A DNA stretch of 45,401 bases from Gammaproteobacteria bacterium (GCA_013178375.1 JABLXQ010000047.1:1-45401), one strand, 5' to 3'. Positions 32,384-41,921 are shown, counted from the stretch's first letter. The notes: generated from the sequence alone by a model not told the origin. Program-made: numbers and translations.

Positions 32384-34133
32384 GGGCTTCGATGTCTACC
32401 GGTTTTTTCAGATAGCCGTTCATGCCGGCCCCCAGGCAGTTCTGCCGGTCCGTCTCAAGCGCATTGGCCGTTACCGCTATGATCGGCACCTGCCCCACCG
32501 GCGGCGGCAGCTGTCGGATGCGACGGGTTGCCTCGAAGCCATCCATGACCGGCATCTGACAGTCCATCAGCACCAGTTGCAGCGGATTGTTCTGCGCTGC
32601 CGCCACTGCCTCCAGCCCATTGCCCGCGGTCACCACCCTAAATCCCAGCTTGGCCAAATACCCCTTGAGCACCATCTGGTTCACCGGATTGTCTTCGGCC
32701 ACCAGGACCAGCGCGTCGGACATGATCACCGGCGTCACCGGCACCGGACTTGTCACCGCCGACGCCGTCTTAAAGCCCACGGGAAAACGGAACTCCGCCT
32801 CGACACCCCCTTGGCCCGGCGTGCGCAATTCCACCGTACCACCCAGCAGGGTGGCAATGGCGCGACAGATCGCCAAACCGATGCCCATGCCCTGGTAACG
32901 GCGGTTGAACGCACCATCCAGCTGCTGGAACGGCTGGAACAGATCACGCATGCGTTCCGGCGCAATGCCAGGGCCGGAATCCTGCACCCGCACACACAGC
33001 ATGTGCTCCGCGTCGGACTGCGGCGTTTCTGCCGGCGCGTCCACCGACACCCGAACCTCCACCCGGCCGGACTCCGTGAACTTCAGCGCGTTGCTCACCA
33101 GCTGGCGCACCACATGCAGAATTTTCTGCTCATCTCCCCTCACCGTGCGTGGCAGGGCTTCATCCAGATGCCAGATGAAAGCAAGCTGGCGCGCGGCAAA
33201 TTCTGGCTTGAACGTCGCCAACAATTTTTCCAACGCCGCCCGCAGATCGAATTCCACATCGTGGCGCGCACTCTGGCCGGAGAGGATCTCGCTGAACTGC
33301 AGAATATCGTCGATGGACATCATCATCGCCGACGCCGCGCGCGAAGCGACTCCCACCCAACTGCTCTGCTCCGGCGCCAGCGAACCGGAACGCAACAGAT
33401 TCAGGGCACCGATAATGCCGTTCATGGGGGTGCGCAGTTCGTGGCTGATGGTGGCCAGGAATTCATTCTTCAACCGGTTGCTGCGATTGATTTCCACCAG
33501 TACCCGCACGCTGATGGTCCAGGCCAGCAGGCCCAGCCCTGCAATCGCCAGGGCACCCAGAATGGCCCCCAGCAGATTGGCGTCCTTCACTGCCGCATTG
33601 GTCAGCAACAGCAAGGCCTCATAATCCTGCTGGCGCTGGTGCTGCAAATCATCCACCCGCTGCGCCAGCTGGGCAAAGTCCCGGTGCGAATCATCCACCC
33701 GGCGCTTGAAGAGGCTCAGGTTGTCCTGGTTTTCGATCAGCTCCAGCGCCAAAGCCTGACTCTTGTCGTAATAGCGATCGAAAGCCTCGCCGATGCCCTG
33801 CGTCACCGGCGTCAGAGCCGGTTCCATCTCCTGCAGCTGGCGAAGTCGCTCACGGAACTGGGTCGCGGTCTCCTGGGAATCTTCCACCATGAACGCATCT
33901 TCCAGGCCCACGGCCGCCGTCAGGCTGTCGCGGATCGCCTGCGCGTCCTGCTTTAAATGGCGGATCTGTTCGATGACCGGGTACTGACGGGTAAGCAGGT
34001 TGTCCAGCCGTTCGCCATTCTTTTGCGCCAGATAGACATTCACCAGCAGATAACAGAGAAACCCCAGCCCGCCCAGCAGGGCAATCAGCAGAATGTTGAG
34101 GCGGATTTTGGCGTTCTGATCCAGGCGCAGCAC
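32319..34133 (-). CDS. hybrid sensor histidine kinase/response regulator, cassette copy 2
   Basis: The 604-aa protein repeats the layout of the kinase at 28656-30440: membrane segment (about 12-34), helical periplasmic sensor (about 35-185, AVGLED at 74-79), second membrane segment (about 187-209), HisKA with His231 in SHELRTPMNG, ATPase domain (LVSNALKFT, DSGPGIA, QGMGIGLA) and receiver with Asp near 524 and KKP. The N-termini align (LDQNAKIRLN against MERNARIRLQ), which supports GTG 34133, preceded by GGGGGA, over the GTG at 34175. Its 3' end overlaps the binding-protein gene by 65 bases. It diverges from porin 2 at 34283. Confidence 0.92.
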   Translation of the reverse strand: MLRLDQNAKIRLNILLIALLGGLGFLCYLLVNVYLAQKNGERLDNLLTRQYPVIEQIRHLKQDAQAIRDSLTAAVGLEDAFMVEDSQETATQFRERLRQLQEMEPALTPVTQGIGEAFDRYYDKSQALALELIENQDNLSLFKRRVDDSHRDFAQLAQRVDDLQHQRQQDYEALLLLTNAAVKDANLLGAILGALAIAGLGLLAWTISVRVLVEINRSNRLKNEFLATISHELRTPMNGIIGALNLLRSGSLAPEQSSWVGVASRAASAMMMSIDDILQFSEILSGQSARHDVEFDLRAALEKLLATFKPEFAARQLAFIWHLDEALPRTVRGDEQKILHVVRQLVSNALKFTESGRVEVRVSVDAPAETPQSDAEHMLCVRVQDSGPGIAPERMRDLFQPFQQLDGAFNRRYQGMGIGLAICRAIATLLGGTVELRTPGQGGVEAEFRFPVGFKTASAVTSPVPVTPVIMSDALVLVAEDNPVNQMVLKGYLAKLGFRVVTAGNGLEAVAAAQNNPLQLVLMDCQMPVMDGFEATRRIRQLPPPVGQVPIIAVTANALETDRQNCLGAGMNGYLKKPVDIEALRASLQPYLAVPAYPAGAPRG

Positions 34134-34282
34134 AGCGTTCCCCCGACCGGCGACAGTGGCGGCACCACGCGGCACAGCCTTGCAAAAGTCTAGCAGCCCG
34201 TCACCGGGCCACCGCGCGACGAACGTTGATCCGGTAGATGTTGGCTATGCTTAGAAAATCCTGATCAAACCTACTGCGTCTG

Positions 34283-35533
34283 ATGAAAAACTGCACGCTG
34301 CTTAACATCTTACTGGCCGGACTGCTGCTGGCTGGTTCCGGACCTGATGCCCACGCCACCGAGAACTGGGAGTGGTCCGGTTTTGCCTCCTTTGGCGGTG
34401 GCCAGATCAACCGCGACCAGCTCAAGTTCATCGACTACGATGACGACTGGAGCTTCAACTCCGATTCCGTGGCCGGCCTGCACACTCAGGGCGACATCAC
34501 CGAGCACTGGTCGCTGACCGCACAGGTCGTCGCCCAGGGCTACCACTGGGATGACACTGGCGATTTCCACCCCGAGCTGGACTGGCTGTTCCTCAGCCAC
34601 GCCCTGTCGCCAGGCCTGCGTCTGCGCCTGGGCCGCATGCGCTCCCCCCACTACCTGTTCTCCGAAACCCTGGAAGTGGGTTACTCCTACCCCTGGGTAC
34701 GCCCGCCGGTGGAGGTTTACACCTTTTTCATGTCACCGTTCAGCAACTTCGATGGCATAGACCTGACTTGGAATACCGAACTGGGTGACGCCGACCTGGA
34801 TATCCAGGCGCTGGCCGGCACCATGGACGGCGAGTTTCTTGGCCTGGACATCGAAGTCGAACCGGTGGCAGGCGCCAACATCACCCTGCGCCAGGGCGAA
34901 TGGCTGCTGCGCTACGGCATCCTGCTTCATCGCACCGACCTGACCAATGCCAGCAGCCAGGCCGCCGCCGATGCCTTCAACCAGCTGGCCGCCATCGATC
35001 CGCAGTTTGAAGAGGTGGCAAACTCCTTTGAAGCCGACAACGCGTGGTATCAGTACCACGCCCTGGGCGGACAGTGGGATCATGGCAACTGGACCCTGCT
35101 AGGGGAAGCCTTCGAGGTCATCGGTCCGGACGAAGGATTCTCCACCAATGCCAGCGGCTGGTACCTGTCCTGGCAATATCACTTTGCACGACTGGCCCCC
35201 TACATCGCCACCGGCCATTACAAGAACACGCTGAATGAAGATCAAATACAGCTGCTGGAAGACAGCTTCATCACCTACCCGCCTGGCTCGCTGGGCCCAG
35301 CGGTTGACGCGCTTCGCTATGGCACTATCGATGCTTTCAGGAATTTCTACTCCGAGCAGTACAGCTGGACCCTTGGGGTACGTTACGAACTGCTGGCCAA
35401 TACCAGTCTGAAATGCGAGGTTCAATACTTCGACTTTGTCGGTGGCAGCACCGGCCACATGATTCCTGAGCCCGGAGCCCCCCGGCCGGACGACGCAATC
35501 CTGACCAGCTTCATCGTCGACGTGGTGTTCTGA
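34283..35533 (+). CDS. outer-membrane porin-like beta-barrel, cassette copy 2
   Basis: The 416-aa paralogue of the barrel at 30624-31874 has a signal peptide (about 1-25) followed by W-E-W-S-G-F-A-S-F-G-G-G, ELDWLFLSHAL, L-R-L-R-L-G-R-M-R-S-P-H-Y-L-F, VGYSYPWVRPPVEVY and FSNFDGIDLTW, ending F-I-V-D-V-V-F. The conserved blocks match copy 1 while loop regions differ, as expected for barrels with changed ligand loops. ATG 34283 has no obvious Shine-Dalgarno sequence. The binding protein begins one base after the stop. Confidence 0.78.
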   Translation: MKNCTLLNILLAGLLLAGSGPDAHATENWEWSGFASFGGGQINRDQLKFIDYDDDWSFNSDSVAGLHTQGDITEHWSLTAQVVAQGYHWDDTGDFHPELDWLFLSHALSPGLRLRLGRMRSPHYLFSETLEVGYSYPWVRPPVEVYTFFMSPFSNFDGIDLTWNTELGDADLDIQALAGTMDGEFLGLDIEVEPVAGANITLRQGEWLLRYGILLHRTDLTNASSQAAADAFNQLAAIDPQFEEVANSFEADNAWYQYHALGGQWDHGNWTLLGEAFEVIGPDEGFSTNASGWYLSWQYHFARLAPYIATGHYKNTLNEDQIQLLEDSFITYPPGSLGPAVDALRYGTIDAFRNFYSEQYSWTLGVRYELLANTSLKCEVQYFDFVGGSTGHMIPEPGAPRPDDAILTSFIVDVVF

Positions 35534-35534
35534 C

Positions 35535-35960
35535 ATGCTGCGACGCGGGGCCCTGATCACTACGCTGCTGCTTCTGCTAAGCCCGCTGGCCAGCGCGGAC
35601 ATTGCCATCATCACTCACCCGGACAATCCGGTAACGAAACTCAACCAGAAGGAAGTGCAGAAGATTTTTCTGGGCAGGCTGCGCATGTACCCGGAATCGG
35701 AACTGGAAACCCAGGCGGTGGACCTGCCGGCGGAAGATCCGCTTTTCCTGCGCTTCTACGACACCATCGCCCGGATGAATGCCGCCAAGATCAAACGCTA
35801 CCGCGCCTATTACCTGTTCAGCGGCAAGGGCCGGCTACCACTCATTGAACCTGACGAAAAACACGTCATGACACGGGTGGCAAGCGACCCATCTGCCATT
35901 GGCTACGTGGATGCCAGTTTGGTTACAGACCAGGTGAGAGTGGTGTTTGTATTGAAATAG
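35535..35960 (+). CDS. small PstS-like periplasmic binding protein, cassette copy 2
   Basis: The 141-aa paralogue of 31877-32383 has a signal peptide (about 1-21, ending LASA), DIAIITHPDNPVTKLNQKEV, K-I-F-L-G-R-L-R-M-Y-P, K-R-Y-R-A-Y-Y-L-F-S-G-K-G-R-L-P and A-I-G-Y-V-D-A. It ends cleanly at V-V-F-V-L-K without the tail seen in copy 1. The shared motif spacing shows one fold; differing residues between the motifs suggest altered binding. It is followed by a strong bidirectional terminator, which closes the cassette. Confidence 0.8.
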   Translation: MLRRGALITTLLLLLSPLASADIAIITHPDNPVTKLNQKEVQKIFLGRLRMYPESELETQAVDLPAEDPLFLRFYDTIARMNAAKIKRYRAYYLFSGKGRLPLIEPDEKHVMTRVASDPSAIGYVDASLVTDQVRVVFVLK

Positions 35961-36008
35961 CGGCTGGACTGGCAACGCCACAAGCGAAAAACGACAGGAA
36001 AAATGAAG

Positions 36009-36046
36009 CCAATAAAAAAGCGCCGGTAAAGGCGCTTTTTTATTGG
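36009..36046. terminator. strong bidirectional terminator between cassette 2 and rplS
   Basis: CCAATAAAAAAGCGCC (36009-36024) and its exact complement (36031-36046) form a 16-bp stem with a 6-base loop and T-runs on both strands. It serves the plus-strand cassette and the minus-strand rplS operon. Confidence 0.95.
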
Positions 36047-36066
36047 AAGCAGGAACTGATCGGGGA

Positions 36067-36423
36067 TCAGTTGAGCTTCTCGCGGATACGGGCAGATTTG
36101 CCGGCCCGGTCGCGCAGGTAGTACAGCTTGGCGCGACGCACCGCACCACGACGCTTCAGCAAAATGCTGTCAACCAGCGGGCTGTGAGTCTGGAATACAC
36201 GCTCAACACCCACACCGTTGGAAATCTTGCGCACGGTGAAAGCAGAGTTCAGGCCGCGGTTACGCTTGGCGATAACAACGCCTTCGTAAGCCTGCAGACG
36301 GCTGCGATCGCCTTCCTGCACTTTCACGCTCACCACAACAGTGTCACCGATGCCGAATGCGGGCACGTCGGCTTTCATCTGTTCCTTTTCCAGCATCTGG
36401 ATGATTTTGTTCTTACCGCTCAT
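36067..36423 (-). CDS. rplS: 50S ribosomal protein L19
   Basis: The 118-aa protein is full length for L19, which sits at the 30S-50S interface. It contains [25 protein letters not shown] and the [18 protein letters not shown] end. GAGG precedes the ATG. It is the last gene of the rpsP-rimM-trmD-rplS operon and ends just before the bidirectional terminator. Confidence 0.98.
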   Translation of the reverse strand: MSGKNKIIQMLEKEQMKADVPAFGIGDTVVVSVKVQEGDRSRLQAYEGVVIAKRNRGLNSAFTVRKISNGVGVERVFQTHSPLVDSILLKRRGAVRRAKLYYLRDRAGKSARIREKLN

Positions 36424-36513
36424 GGTAGATTTCCTCTACGTTATGACGTCAGAGGTAGGGTTGAATAACGCTACATTCACGTCGTTAAAAAATCTGCTTC
36501 GGTGGCAGCGCCT

Positions 36514-37278
36514 TCAGGGGCCGCCCTGTTCATTCTGGTATTCCTGCAACAGCGTCTGCTCTTCCTTGCTCAGGACTCTGCCCTGTAACAAATCATGCCG
36601 GCGCTGCCAGGTGCGGCCCAGCGACTGTTTCAGTCGCCAGCGCCGGATCGCGGCATGGTTGCCGCTCAGTAAAACCGGCGGTACCACCCTGCCCTGATAA
36701 TCCTCGGGCCGGGTATAGTGGGGGCAGTCCAGCAGCCCCTCGAAAAACGAATCCTCGGCGGCGGAATCCTTGTGGCCCAGCACGCCCGGCAGTAACCGCG
36801 CGGCGGCGTCGATCATCGCCATCACCGGCAGTTCACCGCCACTGAGAACGTAATCGCCGATGGACCATTCCTCATCCACCGCCAGTTCGATCACGCGCTC
36901 ATCAATACCTTCATAGCGTCCGCACAGGAAGATGATGCCGTCCTGCCGGCTGAATTCCCGGGCCGCATGCTGATCGAAGCGCTTGCCCTGGGGAGACACA
37001 TACACCACCTTCGGCTGCGTCACGCCCTTTGTTGCCAGATTCTGTCGGGCCTGTTCCAGCGCCGCCAGCAGGGGCTCCACCAGCATCAGCATGCCGGGGC
37101 CGCCACCGTAAGGGCGATCATCCACGGTGCGATGCACGTCGTGGGTGAAGTCCCGGGGGTTCACCGTCTCCAGCTCGATGATGCCGTTCTTCACGGCCCG
37201 GCTGGTGATGCCATGCTCGGTAATGGCTTTGAACATGTCCGGGAACAGGGTGACGATGGAACATTTCATGTGGGCCAC
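36514..37278 (-). CDS. trmD: tRNA (guanine-37-N1)-methyltransferase TrmD
   Basis: The 254-aa SPOUT methyltransferase adds m1G37 next to the anticodon to prevent frameshifting. The trefoil-knot SAM site shows [18 protein letters not shown] and [12 protein letters not shown], and the C-terminal [11 protein letters not shown] segment is present. It lies 37 bases after rimM in the ribosomal operon. Confidence 0.98.
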   Translation of the reverse strand: MAHMKCSIVTLFPDMFKAITEHGITSRAVKNGIIELETVNPRDFTHDVHRTVDDRPYGGGPGMLMLVEPLLAALEQARQNLATKGVTQPKVVYVSPQGKRFDQHAAREFSRQDGIIFLCGRYEGIDERVIELAVDEEWSIGDYVLSGGELPVMAMIDAAARLLPGVLGHKDSAAEDSFFEGLLDCPHYTRPEDYQGRVVPPVLLSGNHAAIRRWRLKQSLGRTWQRRHDLLQGRVLSKEEQTLLQEYQNEQGGP

Positions 37279-37315
37279 CCTGCATTGATATCCAACCGAC
37301 CCGCCCTGCGGACGG

Positions 37316-37834
37316 TCAAAAATCCTTGTCCCAGTCCACGGTGATGGTCCCTGCCTGCAGATCGACCTGGGTAACCACGTCCTGCCACAGGTAGGGAATC
37401 AGTCGTTCCTGGCGGTCGATACTGTCGGCGGTGGGCTGCACCACCAGCACGTCGTTCGAACCGGTTTCCAGCAGGTGATCCACCTTGCCCAGGCGATCAC
37501 CCGTGGTGGTAATCACTGCCAGCCCCTCCAATTGGGACCAGTAGTAATCACCCTGTTCCAGCGCCGGCAACTGCTCGCGCTTGATTGCTACTTCACACCC
37601 GATGTAGGCCGGTGTCTGATCACGGTCGTCACAACCCTTGATCTTGGCCACCAGCCCCTTGCCATGTCGCTGAACATGCTCAAGGTTGATGGGTTGCCAG
37701 CTACCCCCGCGATTGATCCAGAGGGGGTTGTATTCCGCTATGTTTTCAACGGGCTGGGTGTGGGAAAAAAGCTTCAGCATGCCTTTTATCCCGAACGGGG
37801 ACATGAATTTCCCCACTACAACCCAGTCATTCAT
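37316..37834 (-). CDS. rimM: 16S rRNA processing/ribosome maturation factor RimM
   Basis: The 172-aa protein assists 30S head assembly by binding S19. It shows the N-terminal [15 protein letters not shown] barrel start, [10 protein letters not shown] in the middle and the PRC-barrel end L-I-P-Y-L-W-Q-D-V. It lies nine bases or so from rpsP and precedes trmD. Confidence 0.97.
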   Translation of the reverse strand: MNDWVVVGKFMSPFGIKGMLKLFSHTQPVENIAEYNPLWINRGGSWQPINLEHVQRHGKGLVAKIKGCDDRDQTPAYIGCEVAIKREQLPALEQGDYYWSQLEGLAVITTTGDRLGKVDHLLETGSNDVLVVQPTADSIDRQERLIPYLWQDVVTQVDLQAGTITVDWDKDF

Positions 37835-37842
37835 ACCGGTGT

Positions 37843-38094
37843 TCAGGCTGCTACTTTCTTGGCATCCCGGATCAGGGCGGCAACGCGCTCTGAGGGCTGG
37901 GCGCCAGTGCCGATCCAGTATTCAACGCGCTCGAAGTTGATGCGCAGACGGTCTTCACCACCGGTGGCGATGGGGTTGAAGAAGCCAACGCGCTCGATGA
38001 AACGGCCGTCGCGGGGGCTGCGGCTGTTGGTCACTACCAGGTGGTAGAAAGGACGCTTTTTGGCACCGCCACGAGCAAGACGAATAGTTACCAT
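37843..38094 (-). CDS. rpsP: 30S ribosomal protein S16
   Basis: The 83-aa protein starts [20 protein letters not shown], the S16 signature, and continues with [22 protein letters not shown] lies nine bases before the ATG. It heads the rpsP-rimM-trmD-rplS operon; a promoter should lie in 38095-38304, where I could not fix one. Confidence 0.98.
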   Translation of the reverse strand: MVTIRLARGGAKKRPFYHLVVTNSRSPRDGRFIERVGFFNPIATGGEDRLRINFERVEYWIGTGAQPSERVAALIRDAKKVAA

Positions 38095-38304
38095 GGTTTC
38101 AATTTCCTTTATTCAAGCTATCTGTTCAGCGATTTAAAAGTAAAGCAGATCACCAAAACCCGTTTCGGGCCTCAGTAACCCACTGAAATATTTGATGTTG
38201 TGCAGCCTTTGCTTACTGTTCCTGCCGGCTCATGAGGGTGTGCAGGGCACAGAAGGCGCTGAATTCTACGGGAAATCCACCCCGATGGAAAGTCCCGCCT
38301 TCCG

Positions 38305-39681
38305 TCACATCTTGAAGGGAGGCATGCCCCCGCCGCCCATCATTCCCTTCATGCCCCGCATCATGTTCTTCATGCCGCCCTTGGAGGTCAGCTTCTTCAT
38401 CATTTTCTGCATCTGAAGATGCTGCTTGAGCACCCGGTTCACATCCTGGATCTGGGTGCCGGAACCGGCGGCGATGCGCTGTTTGCGGGAGCCGTTGATG
38501 ACATCGGGCTTGCGGCGTTCAAGCGGGGTCATGGAATAGATGATGGCCTCCATGCGCTTGAGTTCCTTGTCGGCCACGCCGCCCTGCTGCGCCATCTGGG
38601 CCATGCCGCCCATGCCTGGAAGTTTGTCGAGCATGCCGGCCATGCCGCCGAGTTTTTTCATCTGCTGGAACTGCTCCAGCAGGTCTTCCAGATCGAAGCC
38701 CTTGCCCTTTTTCAGCTTCTTGGCGAGCTTGTCGGCCTTGTCCTTGTCCAGCTTGCGCTCGGCTTCTTCCACCAGGGTGAGCACGTCGCCCATGCCGAGG
38801 ATGCGGGAAGCAATCCGGTCCGGGTGGAAGGGTTCCAGCGCGTCGGTCTTTTCACCCATACCGATGAACTTGATCGGCTTGCCGGTGATGTGACGCACGG
38901 ACAGCGCGGCACCACCACGGGCGTCACCGTCGGCCTTGGTGAGGACCACACCGGTGAGCGGCAGGGCGTCGTTGAACGCCTTGGCGGTATTGGCGGCATC
39001 CTGTCCGGTCATGGCGTCGACCACGAACAGGGTTTCGATAGGGTTGATGGCAGCGTGCAGTTGCTTGATCTCCTCCATCATCTGCTCGTCGATGGCGAGA
39101 CGACCGGCGGTGTCCACGATCACCACGTCGGCAAACTGCTTTTTGGCGTCAGCAATGGCGGCGCGGGCAATGTCGATGGGATTCTGGTCCGCGCTGCTGG
39201 GGTGGAACTTCACGCCGATATCGTTGGCCAGGGTTTCCAGCTGTTTGATCGCCGCGGGACGGTACACGTCGGCGCTGGTAACCAGCACGGTTTTCTTGTG
39301 GCGCTCTTTCAGGAATTTGGCCAGCTTGCCCACGGTGGTGGTTTTACCGGCACCCTGCAGGCCGGCCATCAGAATGACAGCGGGAGGCTGGGTATTGAGT
39401 TTCAGGGCGTCATTGGCGTCGCCCATCATGTGGACGAGCTCTTCGTTGACAATCTTGATGAAGACCTGACCGGGGCTCAGGCTCTTCATGACTTCCTGAC
39501 CAATGGCCCGCTCTTTCACCTTGTCGATGAAATCCTTCACGACCGGCAGTGCGACGTCCGCTTCCAGCAGGGCCATGCGCACTTCGCGCAGGGTGTCCTT
39601 GATGTTGTCTTCGGTGAGGCGGGCTTTGCCGGTGACGCTGCGCAGGCTGTTACTGAGGCGTTCGGTCAGTGTGTCAAACAT
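38305..39681 (-). CDS. ffh: signal recognition particle protein Ffh (SRP54)
   Basis: The 458-aa GTPase has the N domain (1-90), the G domain with GLQGAGKTTTVGKLA near 107, DTAGR, T-K-A-D-G-D-A-R-G-G and the insertion box, and the Met-rich M domain (about 320-458, ending Met/Gly-rich) that binds 4.5S RNA and signal peptides. It directs inner-membrane proteins to FtsY and the translocon. It lies upstream of rpsP on the same strand, as in Pseudomonas, and diverges from ypjD. Confidence 0.98.
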   Translation of the reverse strand: MFDTLTERLSNSLRSVTGKARLTEDNIKDTLREVRMALLEADVALPVVKDFIDKVKERAIGQEVMKSLSPGQVFIKIVNEELVHMMGDANDALKLNTQPPAVILMAGLQGAGKTTTVGKLAKFLKERHKKTVLVTSADVYRPAAIKQLETLANDIGVKFHPSSADQNPIDIARAAIADAKKQFADVVIVDTAGRLAIDEQMMEEIKQLHAAINPIETLFVVDAMTGQDAANTAKAFNDALPLTGVVLTKADGDARGGAALSVRHITGKPIKFIGMGEKTDALEPFHPDRIASRILGMGDVLTLVEEAERKLDKDKADKLAKKLKKGKGFDLEDLLEQFQQMKKLGGMAGMLDKLPGMGGMAQMAQQGGVADKELKRMEAIIYSMTPLERRKPDVINGSRKQRIAAGSGTQIQDVNRVLKQHLQMQKMMKKLTSKGGMKNMMRGMKGMMGGGGMPPFKM

Positions 39682-39800
39682 GGAGGCATCTTCGTGGGTA
39701 TTGTTATCGAGCGCGGAAGTATAGCGCAGGCCGTTTCCTTATTGACAGCCTTGTGCGACACTTGGCCTTCCCCGAATCCAGTAAGGAGCCCACCAGCGCC

Positions 39801-40607
39801 ATGACTCCGGCGATTGCAGCAGGAATTTTCGCCTGTCTCTGTTATGGTTTCGCCGCCTTCCTGCTGGTTCGCAGCCTGAAGACCAACACCCCGCTCAACC
39901 GGCCGTTTCTGCTGGGCATTGCAGTGCTGGGTCTGGCGGCCCATGCCTTCAATCTGAACGCAGCACTGTTTCGTCCAGACGGCATTGAATTCGGCCTGAT
40001 CAACGTCGTCTCCCTGTTCGGATTCGTGCTCGCAGCCTGCGGCACCCTGATCACCCTGTTCCGCGATATTCAAACCCTGCTGGCACCGGCCTATCCCGCC
40101 GCCTGTATCGGCGTGCTGCTGAACCTGTTCATGCATGACCGTGTGGGCCCACATATCGAATTGAGTGGCGGCATGGTGGCGCACATTCTGCTGTCGGTGG
40201 TGGCGTACAGCGTGATTGCGCTGGCGCTGTCGCAGGCATTGCTGCTGTCGATCCAGAATTACCAGCTCAAGCACCGTCATATCCACGACATCCTGCATCT
40301 GCTGCCGCCGTTGCAGACGATGGAAAATACGCTGTTCGACCTGATCTCGATCGGGCTGTTGCTGCTCACCGCCGCCATTGGCAGCGGCCTGCTGTTCGTG
40401 GAGGATTTTTTTGCCCAGCATCTGCTGCACAAGACGGTGTTCGCACTGGGCGCCTGGCTGGTGTTGTGGATGATGATCGTGGGCCGCCACCTGTGGGGCT
40501 GGCGCGGGATGGTGGCGGTGCGCTGGACCCTGGCCGGTTTCCTGTTGCTGACGCTGGCCTATTTCGGTTCCAAATTCGTGCTGGAAGTGGTGCTGCAGCG
40601 GGTATGA
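39801..40607 (+). CDS. ypjD: inner-membrane cytochrome c assembly-family protein (YpjD-like)
   Basis: The 268-aa protein has eight predicted membrane segments and belongs to the CcsA/CcmC-like family: H-x-L-L-S-V-V-A-Y-S in the middle, L-x-T-A-A-I-G-S-G-L near 190 and W-L-V-L-W-M-M-I-V-G-R-H-L-W-G-W-R-G, with paired His residues that may bind heme. ATG 39801 has TAAGGAG upstream; an in-frame extension to 39669 overlaps ffh and is rejected. The ffh-ypjD-corB order is conserved in Pseudomonas. It may aid heme handling or the function of CorB; the function is not established. Confidence 0.88.
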   Translation: MTPAIAAGIFACLCYGFAAFLLVRSLKTNTPLNRPFLLGIAVLGLAAHAFNLNAALFRPDGIEFGLINVVSLFGFVLAACGTLITLFRDIQTLLAPAYPAACIGVLLNLFMHDRVGPHIELSGGMVAHILLSVVAYSVIALALSQALLLSIQNYQLKHRHIHDILHLLPPLQTMENTLFDLISIGLLLLTAAIGSGLLFVEDFFAQHLLHKTVFALGAWLVLWMMIVGRHLWGWRGMVAVRWTLAGFLLLTLAYFGSKFVLEVVLQRV

Positions 40608-40622
40608 ACAGGTCGCGCCGCC

Positions 40623-41921
40623 GTGCATGAGATTCCCCTTTCCGTTCTCTGGACTGCACTGGTCATCCTGCTGATGATGTCGGCGTTCTTCTCCAGTTCC
40701 GAAACCGGCATGCTGTCCCTCAACCGCTATCGCCTGCGCCATCTGGTGAAGAAGAAGCAGCGCGGTGCGGCCCAGGTGGAACAATTGCTGACCCGGCCCG
40801 ATCGCCTGATCGGTATGATCCTGATCGGCAACAATTTCGTGAATACCTTCGCGGCGGCCATTGCCACCATTCTGGCGATCCGGCTGTGGGGCGAGAACAG
40901 CATTGCCTTTGCCAGCGCCGCGCTGACCCTGGTGCTGCTGGTTTTTGGCGAAGTCACGCCGAAAACGCTGGCGGCGTTGCGGCCAGAGAAGGTGGCGTTT
41001 TTGGCGGTGTATGTGCTGAAGCCGCTGATGACGCTGCTGTACCCGCTGGTGTGGCTGATGAACACCGTGTGCAACGGCATCCTGCGCGCCGTGGGCGTGA
41101 CGCCGGAGGAAGCCGGCTCCGACCACCTCAGCCGCGAAGAACTGCGCACCATTGTGAACGAATCCGGCGCGATTCTGCCGAAGCGGCACAAGTCGATGCT
41201 GCTGAGCATTCTGGATCTGGAGGATGTCACCGTCGATGACATCATGATTCCCAAGCATGAGGTGATGGGCATTGATCTGGAGGAGGACATCGACGAGATC
41301 GTCAAATTCCTGCGCTCGGCCCAGCATACGCGGCTGCCGGTGTACAAGTCGGACCTGAATTCGCCGGTGGGCGTGCTGCACCTGCGCAAGATCAGTCGGC
41401 TGCTGATGGACGATGAACTGAACAAGGCGAAAATACTGCAGCAGGCGGTGGAACCCTATTTCGTGCCGGAAGGAACGCCGCTGAATACGCAACTGGTGAA
41501 TTTCCAGAAAGCCAAGCGCCGGCTGGGTTTTGTGGTGGACGAGTATGGCGACGTGCAGGGGATCGTGACGCTGGAAGATATTCTGGAAGAGATCGTCGGC
41601 GAGTTCACCACGGATTTCGCAGCAACCAGCAGCCAGGACATTCATCCGCAGGAGGATGGCTCCTACATCATCGATGGCTTGGCCACGATCCGCGACATCA
41701 ACAAGTCACTGAAATGGCATCTGCCGTCAAAAGGGCCGAAAACCCTGAACGGTCTGATCACCGAACACCTGGAACACATTCCCGAGCACAACCTGTGCGT
41801 GAAGATCGGGGCCTATCTGATCGAGACGATCCAGATCAAGGACAATCTGGTGAAGACGGCGCGGGTGATCAACACCCGGCCGCCACGCAAGAAAAGCAAA
41901 ACCGTTAGCGGGAATAAATAA
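40623..41921 (+). CDS. corB: CNNM/CorB-type membrane protein (Mg2+/Co2+ efflux, DUF21-CBS-CorC)
   Basis: The 432-aa protein has a DUF21 membrane domain (about 5-180; S-S-S-E-T-G-M-L-S-L-N-R-Y-R-L, G-N-N-F-V-N-T-F and E-V-T-P-K-T-L), a CBS pair (about 200-335; D-D-I-M-I-P, R-L-P-V-Y and V-D-E-Y-G-D-V-Q-G-I-V-T-L-E-D) and a CorC/HlyC domain (about 345-425). CorB proteins export or exchange Mg2+. The start is GTG 40623. With mgtE at 21535 the window holds both uptake and efflux of Mg2+. Its stop is 19 bases from the convergent FHA gene. Confidence 0.93.
   Translation: MHEIPLSVLWTALVILLMMSAFFSSSETGMLSLNRYRLRHLVKKKQRGAAQVEQLLTRPDRLIGMILIGNNFVNTFAAAIATILAIRLWGENSIAFASAALTLVLLVFGEVTPKTLAALRPEKVAFLAVYVLKPLMTLLYPLVWLMNTVCNGILRAVGVTPEEAGSDHLSREELRTIVNESGAILPKRHKSMLLSILDLEDVTVDDIMIPKHEVMGIDLEEDIDEIVKFLRSAQHTRLPVYKSDLNSPVGVLHLRKISRLLMDDELNKAKILQQAVEPYFVPEGTPLNTQLVNFQKAKRRLGFVVDEYGDVQGIVTLEDILEEIVGEFTTDFAATSSQDIHPQEDGSYIIDGLATIRDINKSLKWHLPSKGPKTLNGLITEHLEHIPEHNLCVKIGAYLIETIQIKDNLVKTARVINTRPPRKKSKTVSGNK

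Noticed and set aside
32577-33956. 459-aa plus-strand frame opposite kinase 2
   Set aside because: Low-information shadow rich in His, Gln and Arg; the kinase on the other strand has every expected motif.
38095-38304. Promoter or terminator between ffh and rpsP
   Set aside because: Only a 4-bp CCCG/CGGG stem with TTTT near 38157-38170 and no convincing -10/-35 pair; left uncalled.
39666-41645. 659-aa minus-strand frame opposite ypjD and corB
   Set aside because: Gln/His-rich shadow; both genes on the plus strand are clear family members.
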